Of a stretch of DNA of 64,000 nt, positions 1-14,000 are shown in pieces. The notes under the pieces are model-generated. The model was not told the origin of the DNA. It searched no databases and saw only the letters and a list, made by a program, of their open reading frames with translations. Positions within the stretch are counted from its first letter, which is position 1. The number at the start of each line of letters is the position of its first letter. The stretch lies in contig JAGFNQ010008296.1 of assembly GCA_024364735.1 (NCBI GenBank), positions 62,001-126,000 on the forward strand, read 5' to 3'. The stretch is from Boesenbergia rotunda. Taxonomy: Eukaryota; Streptophyta; Magnoliopsida; Zingiberales; Zingiberaceae. The position numbers and the translations under genes were made by a program.

Positions 1-168
1 TTTGTGAGAACTGAGACGTGTGTAAGAGTAGTAAGAAAAGTATTGAAAATAATAGGCAAAGCCACAATGGTTTTGCTCTCAATGAGGGCAGGAAGCCGCA
101 AAATGAGAGCAAGGATGAATATACTCAAAATAAACAATTTGAGCTCCTTTAATACAAATATGTACATG
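1..168 (+). CDS. possible 3'-terminal exon of an unidentified gene (left edge)
   Basis: In the third forward frame, after a TGA at about 12-14, the sequence stays open for 45 codons and stops at TAA 166-168. The peptide is hydrophilic and rich in Lys, Asn, Ser and Glu, and ends ...NKQFELL. An AG at 16-17 could be a splice acceptor. The composition looks more like a protein tail than intron DNA, but no family is recognisable and the rest of the gene lies outside the window. The longer open frame on the opposite strand (79-336) is Phe/Tyr/Ile-rich and looks like translated AT-rich DNA. Treat this as a hint only. Confidence 0.2.
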
Positions 169-2035
169 ATATTTATGTGTTCTGTCTGTAAAGAGGCATG
201 CAAAAAACTTGAATAAGTCAATTGAATAACAAAAGCAAACAGTCAACGAGATCATTATTCTCAAATAAGTGTTAAAAAAAATATAGGGAACAAAAAAAGA
301 CCAGAAATATTTATTTTGCCCAAAATAAATCATCAAGCAATGAGTACATTAGCATTTGTGATATGCCACAAAAAAGCAATCAGAGAACTTTGAAGACCAT
401 GGTAAAGTATTATCCACATCAGCATCGGATCTACAACTCTCATCATTTTGATTTTAAGGTGAAGAGCAATGGTCATATATTTGACATTAATAAAGGCAAG
501 TCTCATCATTTTGTAACAGGACTAGTCAAACTAAAACTATCAGATAGTGAAGGAACTATTTGACACGAATAAAGACGAATCTAAAATTTTTTTATATCAA
601 ACTTGTTGAATTCATAAAGAAAATAAAACTTTTTCAAAGCTAAATCTTGACAGAAAAAAAATACATGGGAATGACGAAACTGAGCCACCCATGAACTAAA
701 TTTCTTCTGGCAAATAATCAATTTAGCACCTAAAGACCAATTTCTCGCGATTTCCTTGCTGACAACTACTGTCAGCAAGGGGCTAATAGTGCACAGTACG
801 ACAATCAAATTCGAAATCATTAAAAAAGAGGAAAACTCAACTAAATGGATTATGCTGGAGAGCAAACATGATTCACTACTCCACATCTTTATCTAACTCT
901 TCGATTTCTAAAACGTCGACGAAAAGATTAACAACTAACAGATCCGGTAAAAAAAACAAATCTTAAATTTCCACTCATCAAAGCAAGAAGGCATTTTCTA
1001 ATTAAGATCTGGGACACAAATAATTCAAAAGTGGCCTTCCAGAGGCAACGTGTGGTTGGTCCTCAGCGCCGCCGCTTCCTCAAGGTTTTGCCAATGGAAG
1101 ACTCGGCAACATATATATAGAAACGGTAATTATCAAAAAGCCCCCAACTGTTTCAGAATGTTTCAAAAGACTCCTAAATCGATTAATGTTAAAATACTTT
1201 TTTTGTGATTTATCATCAAAACGATCAAAATACTTATTTGCCCCCTCCTAAAATAGTTAATAATAATTTAAAAAAATATTAATGAAGTCATGTGTATTTT
1301 TTGAAAATATTAGACAAATATTGGGAGACATTTGCAAGTTATCCATTTAATAAATTAGGGCACGCATGGAAGGGACGGATGATTAATGGGTTGGAGAAGA
1401 TTGGGCCTTGAATTGGATATGAATAACTTCGTTTTGAATTCACAACAAAGCCCAGATTAGTTACACACCATGGGCTAAATGATATTAATGATCCATCTAT
1501 TCACGAAGTAAATTTCTATATTGATACAATATACATGATATACGATACTAAATTTCATATAGATATTAAAGTAACAAAATTAAAATGAAAAGAAACTCAT
1601 ATGAAAACAAATATTTTCTAAAGTACTTGCTTTTATTTTAAGCAAAAGAACAAACATTAATTTGATTTGTACGGGAACAAAAATGTTAACTAATATGATA
1701 ATTGACTCAACAAGTTTCATAAGTTTTCAAATATGGCTATTTAGTGACTCTCCTCTATATCTCTCTCTTTGCCGCATAACAAGAATTGCAGCTTAAATAA
1801 CAGAACTCATGAGAGCTGGAGTTGCAAGAACAATTCAAAAATGTTAATGTGCCGACTCGAAAGGTCTCAAACTACTGGAAGAATACATGCACCGCACGGC
1901 CTCCATGGAAAATGAAAAGGCAAAGCTTCTTGGCAAACAAAGTTGATCGAGTCGTGTTGTCTTCTTCATGTGAGCAAACACCAATTGAGCTTGCATGGTG
2001 TGTTTGGACAAAAGTGTCAAGTTCTAGGCTTCCAT
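169..2035. other. intergenic region without a recognisable gene
   Basis: This is AT-rich DNA beyond the 3' end of the topoisomerase gene. It contains a perfect 10-bp hairpin (arms 754-763 and 771-780, 7-nt loop). A GC-richer patch at about 1040-1120 ends in an A/T run that on the minus strand reads as a TATA-like CTATATATATG. This could be the promoter of a minus-strand gene toward the left edge, but no convincing coding sequence follows it. Short open frames here are not supported by composition or similarity. Confidence 0.4.
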
Positions 2036-5000
2036 TCATGCCCGGGAGCCTTGTTCTCCATAGGATTTGCTAGTGCTACGTTTAGGCCGACCACTCATCT
2101 TCGCTTTCTTGCTCAACAAAAGCTTCAAACTGGCTTCCAACGTAATGGTCTTGGGGCTGAAACTCTGAGCATGGCAAATGATAACAGTCATTTGGAAAAT
2201 GAACACATATATTAAGGTAAGAAAACATTTATCGATAAGCATCTGAAAATATCTCTCTCATGCTACATTTGGTGTTTGTAGCCTATCCCACCCAGCTTCT
2301 CCAGTATGCCTGGTCAGCTCGGGTAACCACCTTGCTCATTTAAAATGTGCTCCTTAGAGAATCAAATAGCGCAAGAATACATATTTTTTTTTAAAATAGA
2401 ATTAAAGTATGAATATGTCATTTGGAATAAAGTAAAGAAAACATATAGCTAAGAAGGATGATTAAGGAATAAGAATTATGAGGTAATTAGTAGTTCCATT
2501 TCATTTTTGTAATCAAACATAGAAATGATTCTTCCTCGGGAACTCAACTCGTAGGGAATAAATAACCATTCTAATGAAATAAATGCACCATCAGAATCTA
2601 CAGATTCTAAAGAGAGAAATTGGGCAATGAGATACCATCTCTCTAGGAACATGCACACAGAAACCATCTATGCCTAAGAAATACAAATAGCATCCTTAAA
2701 ACACAAACTTAGGGAGGGCATATTGACCATTTGGAAGATGATGATTTCCCACTTAATGAGATTTACTATCGGAAAAATTAATTCTGTCCACCCAAAATAA
2801 ACTTTGAAATTTTCACCTAACCATACTCACCCTTAATTCAACTAATCGAATAGCGAATGACATGGTAGGAATGCCACATGTGTCATGTAACTATTCTCTG
2901 TTTGTTTAAATAGGCATTTTGTAAAAGAGAGTAAACTCCCCAAGTAGGGATGAATTCTTCCCTTCAATAAATAATGGCAAGAAAAGAGACTGACTTACAA
3001 TTTTCAATGGCTTATCATTATTGAAGGTTTTAAGAAGTTTAATAGCTAAAGTTAGTCACAACTAGAGCTAAACCAGCTTAATTATGGGATGATTTCAACT
3101 AGTTCAGTTAGAAATAGGCATACCTTTGGTAAGGTGACAACAGTTTTGCGATGTTTGATTAAGAACCCATACTTTGAATGAGCCAACAGAACAGGGTATT
3201 CATCCGTAGGATGGTTTCCCTATTTTCCAAATACAATCATCATCAATTGCTTGATAGTCCAAAGCGGAGAATCTGAGTTGATAAGTGAGAATGAAGGTTG
3301 AATCAAAAGCTTACCAAAGTTTTTGGGTACTGGAACAGTTCAATAGCATCCTCCAATGTAAAAGACTCAGCATTTTTGGTCATCTGTAGATAGATTCCAG
3401 AAGATTCTTGATTCAAATAGATCAATTTGAGTTTTCACTTGATATGTTATGTGTCTCAATTTCCAAATCCAAAAGTGTCAAAAGTTCAAGAAAATAAAAT
3501 TCATAGACTTAAGGTCCCAGACAACAACAAGCATTATTAACTAATACATTATGAAACCAGGCTTGAACAGAATAATTGTGAGCTTTTAGAGGACAAAAAA
3601 GGATCGGCTCGCAACTTGTATTGCATTATTCAAGAGATACAAAATGCATTAGAGGATAAAAATGGTGACAAGAAATATAAATATTAATGTCAAACTACTA
3701 AGGATTAATGCAGATGCATAACAATCATTTTTGGTAGCATTGAGGTATAATCACTATTGGAAATGTTTGTCATTATTTAACTTTTTGCTCTGAGATTTTT
3801 ATTCGATTGTCTTGCATATACTGGAGGTAAACAAGTTAAGCGAAGATGTTATAGGACTAAAATTTATGTCAGCTGATCTGGCACAAAATAGTACATAACC
3901 ATATTGAAGTTGGAAATCAAAATTTAGATGCAGAATGATACTTCCAGAACTTCATCAAAGATACTAATTATTCATTGTAACAAAAGGTGATTACGCTCAC
4001 CCTAGGCGCTCCTCAGTCCATCCCCAGGTTATGTTAAAGGAGATAAATTACGAGGTCATCTTAGACTAATTATTCATAATGAGACATATGGTTGTATTTC
4101 TCAATATGCCATCCAGGCATATCAACATTATTATTTGAGGTTGTTCCTAGAGGGACAAATTGGACAAGTAAAAAATCACATGAGGGTTTAAGACCAATAA
4201 GATCAGATAAACATCTAAGTAACACATAAATAACAATCTCTACCAATACGCAGTTACAAACCTCAGAAAGAGAAGCTCTTTTCGGTGAGAAACCTTTTCT
4301 ATCTTCTCCCAATTGCACATAAAATCCATAAGGTCCCTTCTTTAAATAAATCTATTGAAATGGAAACAATAAAGTTCTTTCCAATGAAACACAGATTAAG
4401 TTTTTGATACAAGGGGAAGAACATTACGAAACAAAGGAGGTCAAAGATCGTGTGGTAAAACATAATGGTACAGACCTTTTCAGTAGAACCAGGAGCGCAT
4501 CCCAGATCCTTTGGGATAAAGGCCATGTCTATCTTCTCAGCTTCGTCAATGTCGTCGTCGTCATCATTGGTATATAGTGAGCTTGCAATATACCTGCAAC
4601 ATCAAATTGTAAATTAAGTTAAAAAATATAGTTTACTACTTTGAAAAGCATGGGCACGAAATTACAGAAATCACAAGTTATGCACATGGTAGAGCATGGA
4701 TTCATTAAGACAGACATCATTTTCAAAACAGAAACATTGAATTTAGATTGATCATGACCAGAGAAAATAGAATTTATAAAAATATGGGCAAACATCCTTC
4801 GATGCCAGAGTGTTTCATGTTGATTGTTTCTGAATGATCATCATGCATCCTCAACCTGCCTCATTCTTTCTTCTATCTACATCTCTTGTCACATTGTTTA
4901 TTCACTAGCCCCCTATTTTTTCTCATACAGAGTTCACAACAACATCCCTGACAGTCATGATTGCACAATTTCTCACTAATTCCCCCGACACTTGTACCTC

Positions 5001-8000
5001 AAACAAATAGCTGCAGCTGAAGAAGCAAAATAATTTGTGAACCAAATATACTTTAATAATCTTTTTTGCATCGGATTCCACTCCATTCTATTCGAGATGT
5101 CTGTCTTGAGGACCTTCTCCTGCAGTAAGGCATTCGGCTGGCTACAGTTCTTGTAAACTACCAGCTGGATCATGGGAAATAACGACCTTTTTCTCTAGCT
5201 AACTATAAATCTTAAGTTCTTGATGTTTGAAGCTAATTGAATATCCAAAAAAATTATAAAAGTTGGATGAAAGGTAGTGTTTTAGCATTCACATTAAGAT
5301 AGCTTTTGACAAAGCAAAGCATCATAAAAGAAAAAAGAAAAAATATCTTGACATACTTGCATTTTGGATGTTGATCACACCCAATGAAAAAGCCAGCACC
5401 GTATTTACTGATTTTAAACTTCAATGTCCCCACAGAACAACTGTATAGTACACAAGGACGTGTTTAGTTATATGTTAATTGAAGTAGATGATCTGCAAAA
5501 GTTAAAGCGAAATAGTATTCCAATCTTTAGTTGTTACAAGATAGAAATGAACAACAAATTTGATGATAGCCAAAGGGCCTAAAAATACCAAAGTAATATC
5601 ATCTTAACAGTAAGATATGCACCTAGGACATTTTCTGCTACTCAACGAAGCAAATATTAGGTAGTCAAATTTTTTCTCCAACATGTTTTCCAACTGCAAA
5701 ATGAAAACCTCCAATAATTAAAAAAACAGGGAAAAAGCAGGATAGTGAAGTCTACAATGCTAAACATCAATCAAAGTTACATATCAAAACAGGATAGTCT
5801 ACACCTACCTCATGGAAATTACAATTGCTTGCTAGGTCACAGTATTTGCTAAATCGTGACCAATAATCCTTCAAAAGGCCCTTCCACTCAGTGGCTCCAG
5901 TTGACACATTATCTAACTGAAAATATTGAAGAAAGACATAATAAATACAAAGAAAGCAATAAATATTTCAGAGAGAAAAAGTTTATATATCATTGAGGTA
6001 CATGCATTTTAACTAGATTTGTTAAATCAAACACTTGCTACCATCTTTAAGTTTGTTCTACAAGTAAAAAACATAAAATTTCAACTGTTCCTATTTTCTA
6101 ATTCTACCAAATAAGTAATTCTCCCCAAATTCTTGAACTCACAAAAAATTAAGTAAATCAATTATGGTCCTTTAGATCAATGAATAGACAACAGATATAC
6201 TAATAATTACAGTAAAATTTTATGGAAGGTTTGGGTAGTAAAGTCAAGACGGCAAAGAATTACTTTTAATTAGTAAAAATATACAAGATGTGACTATTAA
6301 AGATGATAACCATCTTGAAAGGAAATGAAATAGCACCAGTTGACATTCTTCTGAGAAAATGAAATACCAGCAAAAGCTACAAGTTGTTCCTGAAGCTTAT
6401 GTTTTCTCCACAATTACTCTACACAAGATGAAAGTAAAGACTTGGTCTGAACAAGATGAGAAAATGAGAGCACACATATCTATTGCATATATGTAAAACT
6501 AAATTTCTAGGATCAGTATTATAAGCAGTAATAGAGCCAGCAATCAGTTTTTTTATTATTTATGACATTGTCTCAGATGGACTTCATCATTTTCCTATCC
6601 ACTGAATGCCAACGATCTCATAGAACTTAAAGAAAGTTGTTTGGAAGAGTAAACCATAGGATACCTCATTCTCCATGTCAGCTGTAAAACTGTAATTAGC
6701 AACTTCTGAAAAATGATGGGAAAGAAATTCTGACACCTGTGGTTATTGAAGAGAATATCAAACAACCAAACAACAGCAAGATCTAAAAGAAATTGAAACA
6801 CGAAGAAAGGAAAAACAACTTACCAGAAGGTTTTACAAAGCTGAGAGACTTGCTTTAGTAATATTTGATTAATTTTTTCACAAAAGAAATGCTTAACAAG
6901 CAACAACCAGAGGCTTGTCCTATGAGATTCTATCTATGACAAATTCCCAGTTAAAGGAACTTTCCACCTAGCTCTCCTTTTGACAGATTCCCATGGTTTC
7001 GAATTGTATTGGTTTATAGCTGATCCCACCTAATGGGATAAGGTTTGGTTATTGTTGTAGTATTGGAGTTTCAATTTATGACCGGAACAATATGGTTTCG
7101 GTATCATATTATACCATGCATATACAATTTCATTAAATATAAAATATATTAATTAAAAAATATTGTTATAATATTTGATTACTATAAATATATCTATTAG
7201 GTTAAATTAATATTTTAAAAATTAGGATTGAGTAAAAATTAATTTAGGATTAACTAAAATCTAGACATAATAATTAGGATCAAATAGGTTTAAATTAAAT
7301 TGAATTTAATTTATAATAATCAGTTTAAGAAGGAATTTTTTCCAATGTATTCAAGGAGGAAAGCAATAAGAAAAAAAATGCATGTGTTGATGTATGAAAG
7401 GTAAAAAAAGGAAATTAAAATAATGGAGAAGAAGGAGAAAAATTAAGAGGGGAAAGAATTAACCATTAAAACATAAAAATAAATTAACAGTTAAAAAATA
7501 AATTGAAAAAAAATATTCAGCACACAATTAAAAAACCTAAAGAAAAATTTTTTAAATTGAAAAACAAACTTAGCCTCGAGCGGCTGCGGGGCCTTGCGCG
7601 AAGCATCAATAAGGCCGCGGGGTGTGCCGGTGTCAGTGTTGTGCCGGTTGGCGAGTGAAACATATTGTTTTGCCCGTGCTGCCACATACGACACGAGATT
7701 TTAGAACATGCTAATTCCCCATTCATTGTCTGTGCATTCTCTTGTCTTGATATCTCCTAAAATGTCATCTAGAGTTGAGAGCCAGCAAGTCACATGTCTC
7801 CATTTTCTTATTTTTCTTTTCTACATTAAAGAATACATATGCACAACATACTGGTGATTTAGTGTATTGTGATGTATCTACCCCCATAATTTGGCAGGTA
7901 TGCCATTTGTTGAAACTGTTATCTAATAACTTCATAAAATCATTCTGAGATTTAGTACACAACTATAATTGCATCACTGTTATCTAATAACTCCATAAAA

Positions 8001-11000
8001 TCATTCTGAGATTGAGTACACAACTATAATTGCATCCATAAAAGTTTTGAAAGCCTAATTAGTATTCGTCAATTCCATATGAAAGATATCCTCCAAGTTC
8101 AAAATATTTAAGAAATAGTTTGACAAGTATAACTTGTTTATGGTAAGAAACATCATCTTGACTTGCTCATGGTTACTGTGTTTTTTTTCCAAGTTATTTC
8201 TTGATTGGACTCTATGCAGATCAAATATCCGCTAATAGTATTAATACATCACATGCCACCTAAACACAGGTTAGCAAGGAAATTTGAGGCTGATTCAGGC
8301 TCTTAGGAATTAGGTAGCATTTGAGCATTGTGCAATGCAATGGCCAATGGTATAGTTTGGGTAGAAGAAAAGAACAATAACCCAACAAGAAATCAGCAAA
8401 AATTGATAGGGCAATAAATGTAGTCTACTCATGGAGTCAAACAGATGTTAAAGGGCTCAAAGTCCCTCACTATATAGCATCAGGATGACCATCAACAGAA
8501 TTAAGTACAGATGAAATGAATAAAAAACTAAGATAGGAACGATCTTGATAAAATTTGCCTTCATAAAATTTTCAATAATTAACCATGCACCAATTACTGG
8601 GCAGATCTCATACCATGCGCCCACGAAATTCAGGGATAAGAGCTCGATTTTGCATTGATATATAGTTTCTATCCTGGACAAAAAGGCAATAGCTGATCAA
8701 GACATGGAAAAATATATAAAGAAGGAGAATGGCATGTTAATATAATTAATAGATACATAAAGCCTCAGAAGCAATTAACCATGGAAATTTCTAGTTGTTC
8801 CCTTGTATTACAAATCAGAGTAGCTACAATAATCTCAAATGTCAATCCACAAGATGCTAGATTGAAATATAACACTTGACCTCTGAGACAGACCCAACAA
8901 AATAAAATTGCTAAAACCATCTGTAGTTAAACAAACGAGTTCTAGCCTTCTAAGTGCCTTAATGTGAGTTAGAACATGATGTTTCCATCATAACACAATT
9001 ATACTCTATGTAAAACATAAATGTGAATAAATAGAGTGAACAAGAGAATCTTAGTGAATATATCAGCATGCTTCCTAGCAATGCATAATGATAAAATTAC
9101 TGAGCGTATTTAACCAACCTTGCTTGATATATTAGCCAATAAATAGTTAATTGAACAATATCCGAAACCAGTAAACTTCCTACCTCAATAATCATGACCA
9201 TTATTAAAACCAATAAAGCAAAAAAAAAGACAATGATATATTTCTTGAAATACAGAGAGCCAACGCAATCATGACCAGAAGCTAATAACATAGGATACAT
9301 GACCGGAGAGTAACACTCTTGCCTTATCAATAGTCTCACAAATGTGACCAATTAAGTAATTTAAAAGGATATTACTAGATATTTCCTCGTATTTCCACCA
9401 AAATTTTATATTACACAAAGGAATAGCAATTTTTTTCTTTACTAAACTCCAGAATTTAGCTTCTTTCAATTCCTTACTCTTTTGATAGAAAATGTCACTA
9501 GTTCCATTAGGAAACATGAGATATAGATGTCCAAAAAATCATCAATAGCATGCACTTTAAATAGTACCTCAATGCACTTTAAAGTTTAAATCATACCTTC
9601 AACACTTTCATTGTAGCGGCGTAAGTTGATGGTCTTCCAATTCCAAGTTCTTCTAGCTTTTTCACCTTCATAAGAGTATATACAATGGAAAGTTGGCAAG
9701 TGGCAACATTAGACAAACTGAAAATCCAAGTTTGCAAATTACTGAGAAAAAAATAATAGGAAAAGACGATTAATATTAACCCAATCTTGTAGTAGACCGT
9801 ACTAACCAATGCTCCTTCAGAATAGCGTGGTGGTGGTTTTGTGTGATGCTGATGAGAGTGCACTTTATGCAAATTTAAAAAATCATCCACCTGCATCAAG
9901 TGAAATCACAGTGCATATCGTTCAGCTATTGATAAAAAAAGTGATATATGCAAAGAAGAACCTAGAAGAAAGAGCATTTACCAAGCAACATTTTTGAAGT
10001 GTTAACAAGCATACATCATTCAATATCGAATAGCATTACTATCAGACAGAATTTGTCATCATTTTCAGCAGTTGATGTCAAAAACCATATGAGCATGGAT
10101 ATTAACCAAATATTCATTGGTGGGGAAGATCTAAGAACTGATTTCAAAAAGTTGAGATGCATGGCTTGTTTTTGATTTTATATTGTCTGTCATTAATGCA
10201 AAGATGAGAGATCACTAGACATAAAAGATGCAGTAAGGAATTATGTATATACCTTCAATTTATGAAGAGCATGAAAAGCTGCAACATTAGCATCCTCTTC
10301 TTTCTCATATTTTTCAGGAAGCTGCACCTCTTTGTCCTGTTATACACAAATTTTTGAAATTTTCTAACAAGACAAAAAGGCAAAAAAACTAAAGAAGGAG
10401 ATCAATCATGCCATTTACATATGAAACATCACTTTAAATGTGTTTGATATGGTACTAATCTCCTAAGGATGTACTCTGAATAACTTAATTCAGAATTTTC
10501 AGCTGACTACTTAAGACAATTTATTTTTCGACAAACCAGAAAAGTACAGGAGTGCCATAAGTAACCACGCTGACAGTGCTACAGACTTTGGCCTGCTTTC
10601 TGCCTTGTGCTAACAGTCAGAGGATACTTGGCTACTTGAGAATGGCATTGACCACCTCCCCGAAATACCAAGACTAACTACGCTTGAACTTAATCACAAA
10701 ACAATTAAAATAATCAAGGTACATTGGCAAGTTCATGCTACCATTCACCAGAGAACTCGCTTGCCCTATGTGATGTCTGGATGGTAGCATGAATCATGTT
10801 CCAAAGCATGAACAGTTCAGATTCATCCAGCTTATGTAACGAGAACACAACTATACACATGGTCCCTTCATAGGCAACCTATGCACAACAAAATATGCAC
10901 ATACGTAGCAGTCTCAGTCAGGCATAAGTAACTTTCTCGTTCTGCTGGCTAACTAACGCACAAACAACCTGAGACAACCAGAACACAACCGGAGTGTTGC

Positions 11001-14000
11001 TTGGAGATCAACGAAGCTTGCATAGGGTCCATAAGGTCAGTGAAGCTATCACAGATGTCAAAATGTGTTTCAGGAGGTCACAAGATCACTAGGTGTTTCT
11101 GCTCTGCAAGTTCGCTAGGTGTTTGAAGAGCAGAACATCTTGCTAATGTAGTTGGAGTCATCCCCAGAGGTCAATGAAGCTTCCACAAGGTTGGTGAAGC
11201 TTCAACAAAGCTTCCATCAGGTCAATATTACTTCTGCAAGGTCAATGAAGCTAAAGTGAGGGTTCTGCAAGCTTGGCGAAGCTTCTTCTAAGAGGTAAAT
11301 GAAGCTTTTACAGGGTTGGCAAAGTTTCCACAAGGTTAAGAAGCTACGGCAAAGCTTTTGCAAGGTCGACGAAGTTTTCCGCTGAGTTAGTGAAGCTTCC
11401 TCAGAGGTTAGAAGATTGCATTTGCCCTTTGCAAAGGGAGGCTTCCATGATTAATTCCTCCCCTTTGTTTCCCCTTCTCATTCACTCTTGCCCTTTTCTC
11501 TTTTAAGGTTCAGCACACCAACTTGTACCAGCATGGCATGCCCGATACATCTCATTCCAGCCAAAGACTGAAGTCTAGAACAAAATGAGATTTCAAACTT
11601 CGGTCTCAACTAAACTTGCAATAAGGAAGGCCTAGAAAATTCCACATCATGCTGAAATGAAAATATAAAAGAAACCATGTCGAAAATAAAATAATTCCTA
11701 CTGGGTTTATGAAAAACTCTAAATATAATATACAGAACAAACCTCATATACAGCTTGGTATCCAAGGAATGCAACTTGTGAAGCAGTTGACCGAAATAAC
11801 ATGCCTCCTTCAGTGTTAGCAATATCAACTTGAATCTACAACAGGCAATGAGATGACAAAGTAAAGGAAAAGAAAGTAAATGCACATCATAGAAATTAAA
11901 AACAATTAAGCCTAGTATAGTGAAAAGTAAGAAGTAGGGTGGCAAACACCACACCCATGCAAACATAGATGTGCATGGATATTGAATAATTGCATTAGCA
12001 GAGAAAAAAAGGTTCACCGTTTCAATACTAGCAGCTTCCATTTGGCATGCCATTGACTGACTCCAGATAAGAGTATATAACTTTAGAGAATCATCATCAA
12101 GGATCCCAACTAAAGATGCTGGAATAAATAAAATATAAAACATAGCATAAGCACTAACAGAACTAATTTCAACAACAGTGAGAAAAAAGGCACAAAGGAA
12201 GAGATAACTGAGACTAAATCCATATTAAGACATCAAGGTACCATAATAACAAATTCCTACTTTAACCGCATACAAAATTAAAATAAATCAGTCTTCTAAT
12301 CGTGTGCATAAGCATGTATGAACTTTCTCTTATTCTAATCAGAATGAATGCCTTCACAAATTGCTACTTTATTATGGTATGGATCACTTCAAAAAATCTT
12401 AGATATTTTCAAATTAAATGAACTACAATACAAAATATCATCAAGGGTAGAATAGATCTTAGGATGTACATGGAAATATTTCCAGTAAACTACGGATAAG
12501 GTAAAATACAGTAATCAAATTAAATCAAAAATTGATTATCATTACATGGTAACCTCCGAATGCTGGTAGGCCTAATAGCTTCATGGGCTTCTTGGGCATT
12601 CTTAACCTTTCGGAAGTACTTGCGTATGCTTTTTGATGCATATTCTATGCCGTACCTGTATTTCAGAGATATAAGCAATCAGAGATACATTATGCGGAAA
12701 AAATATTGTAAAAACAAATGTGAAGATATTGAACAATAATCACTTACAAAACTATGCATTTAAAAAAAAAAGACATAATTATGTTACTGCCATAGATTTT
12801 GGATCAGTATCATAGTGTTTGAATAACTAATCTCTCCGCACATAACAACACTTCTGGGTCAGAAGACATGATCCTTGGAATCTAGTGGAAACCAGAAGAT
12901 TTATTTGAGAGAAGCTATTTGGAATCCGGATTTCTAAGCTGTAGGCGTTACCAAGAGAAATACCTGGTGCTTCCTAGATCAAAGCTCACTTACTGAATAT
13001 AGATGGATTATTACATACTAGAAAAATAACATCTGAAGAAAATTATTTCTCATATTATTAACATTAAAGAATTTTAAAGGTTCAATTGTCTAACAAACAA
13101 CGCACTTATAGTCTGTAAGGTACAGTAATTTGTACTGATTTTTCACAATATGAGGATTATAATGGATAACAATGACAAAAAATTTCTGTCAAAGAAACTT
13201 CAAGAAAACACCAAAATGTCAATCAGTTAGTATGACAGAATTTGAGTATTTTAACCATATGTGTCCAAGTTTGAATACTTGGAGCAACCAGTTTGGAGAA
13301 GCAGCTGGCGGAATATTTAGCAAGTTCAAGCTACTGTATAAAGTTGCTTACAATTCCTTCAAATGAGCTAAGGATAGCTACCAGGTCATGATTAATCTTC
13401 ATACTTTATAGCTTGATGTCAAAATAAATTATTTATGCTAAATTATATCATTAAACATACGTTAAATATAGCATTGTCTATTGTATAAGCTTATGCAGAA
13501 TAGTCATATATCCCACCAACATCAAATATGCTTCTGTTACATATACACATGCCACTTCAGAGTTTGTTGAGTGCTTAACAACCATTTGTGTTGATTGCAT
13601 TTCGTTCTATCTTTTCTATTCAGATGAGACAAGGTGAGAATACAATGAGCTAATAGAAAGGATATCAATGCCTCTATGATGAATTCTCACCTATCAAATA
13701 CTGGCATACTGCATAACCTTGTCGTGCATATCAATCAAAATAGGATAAAGAATGTGAACACGGAACAAACTATCACATATCTTTGATTAATGTCGATTTC
13801 GAAACCACAAATATCCTAGCACAACTATTGAAGATCCCAAAATGTGGTATGGCATGCTTATAACAGGTAATAAATACTTAAAGACCAATTGAAGGTCAAC
13901 TAATAGTTTAGGAGGTTCACCTTTCTTTGACCAAGGAGAGAATATCCTCTGCAGCTTCGTTAGAAACCTTGAGACAAAAAGGCAAAAAATTATTCAACAG

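Noticed and set aside
11610..12143. 177-codon minus-strand open frame as a separate gene
   Set aside because: Only LVGILDDDSLKLYTLIWSQSMACQMEAASIET is topoisomerase-like; it is one exon (12118-12018) with intron read-through on both sides.
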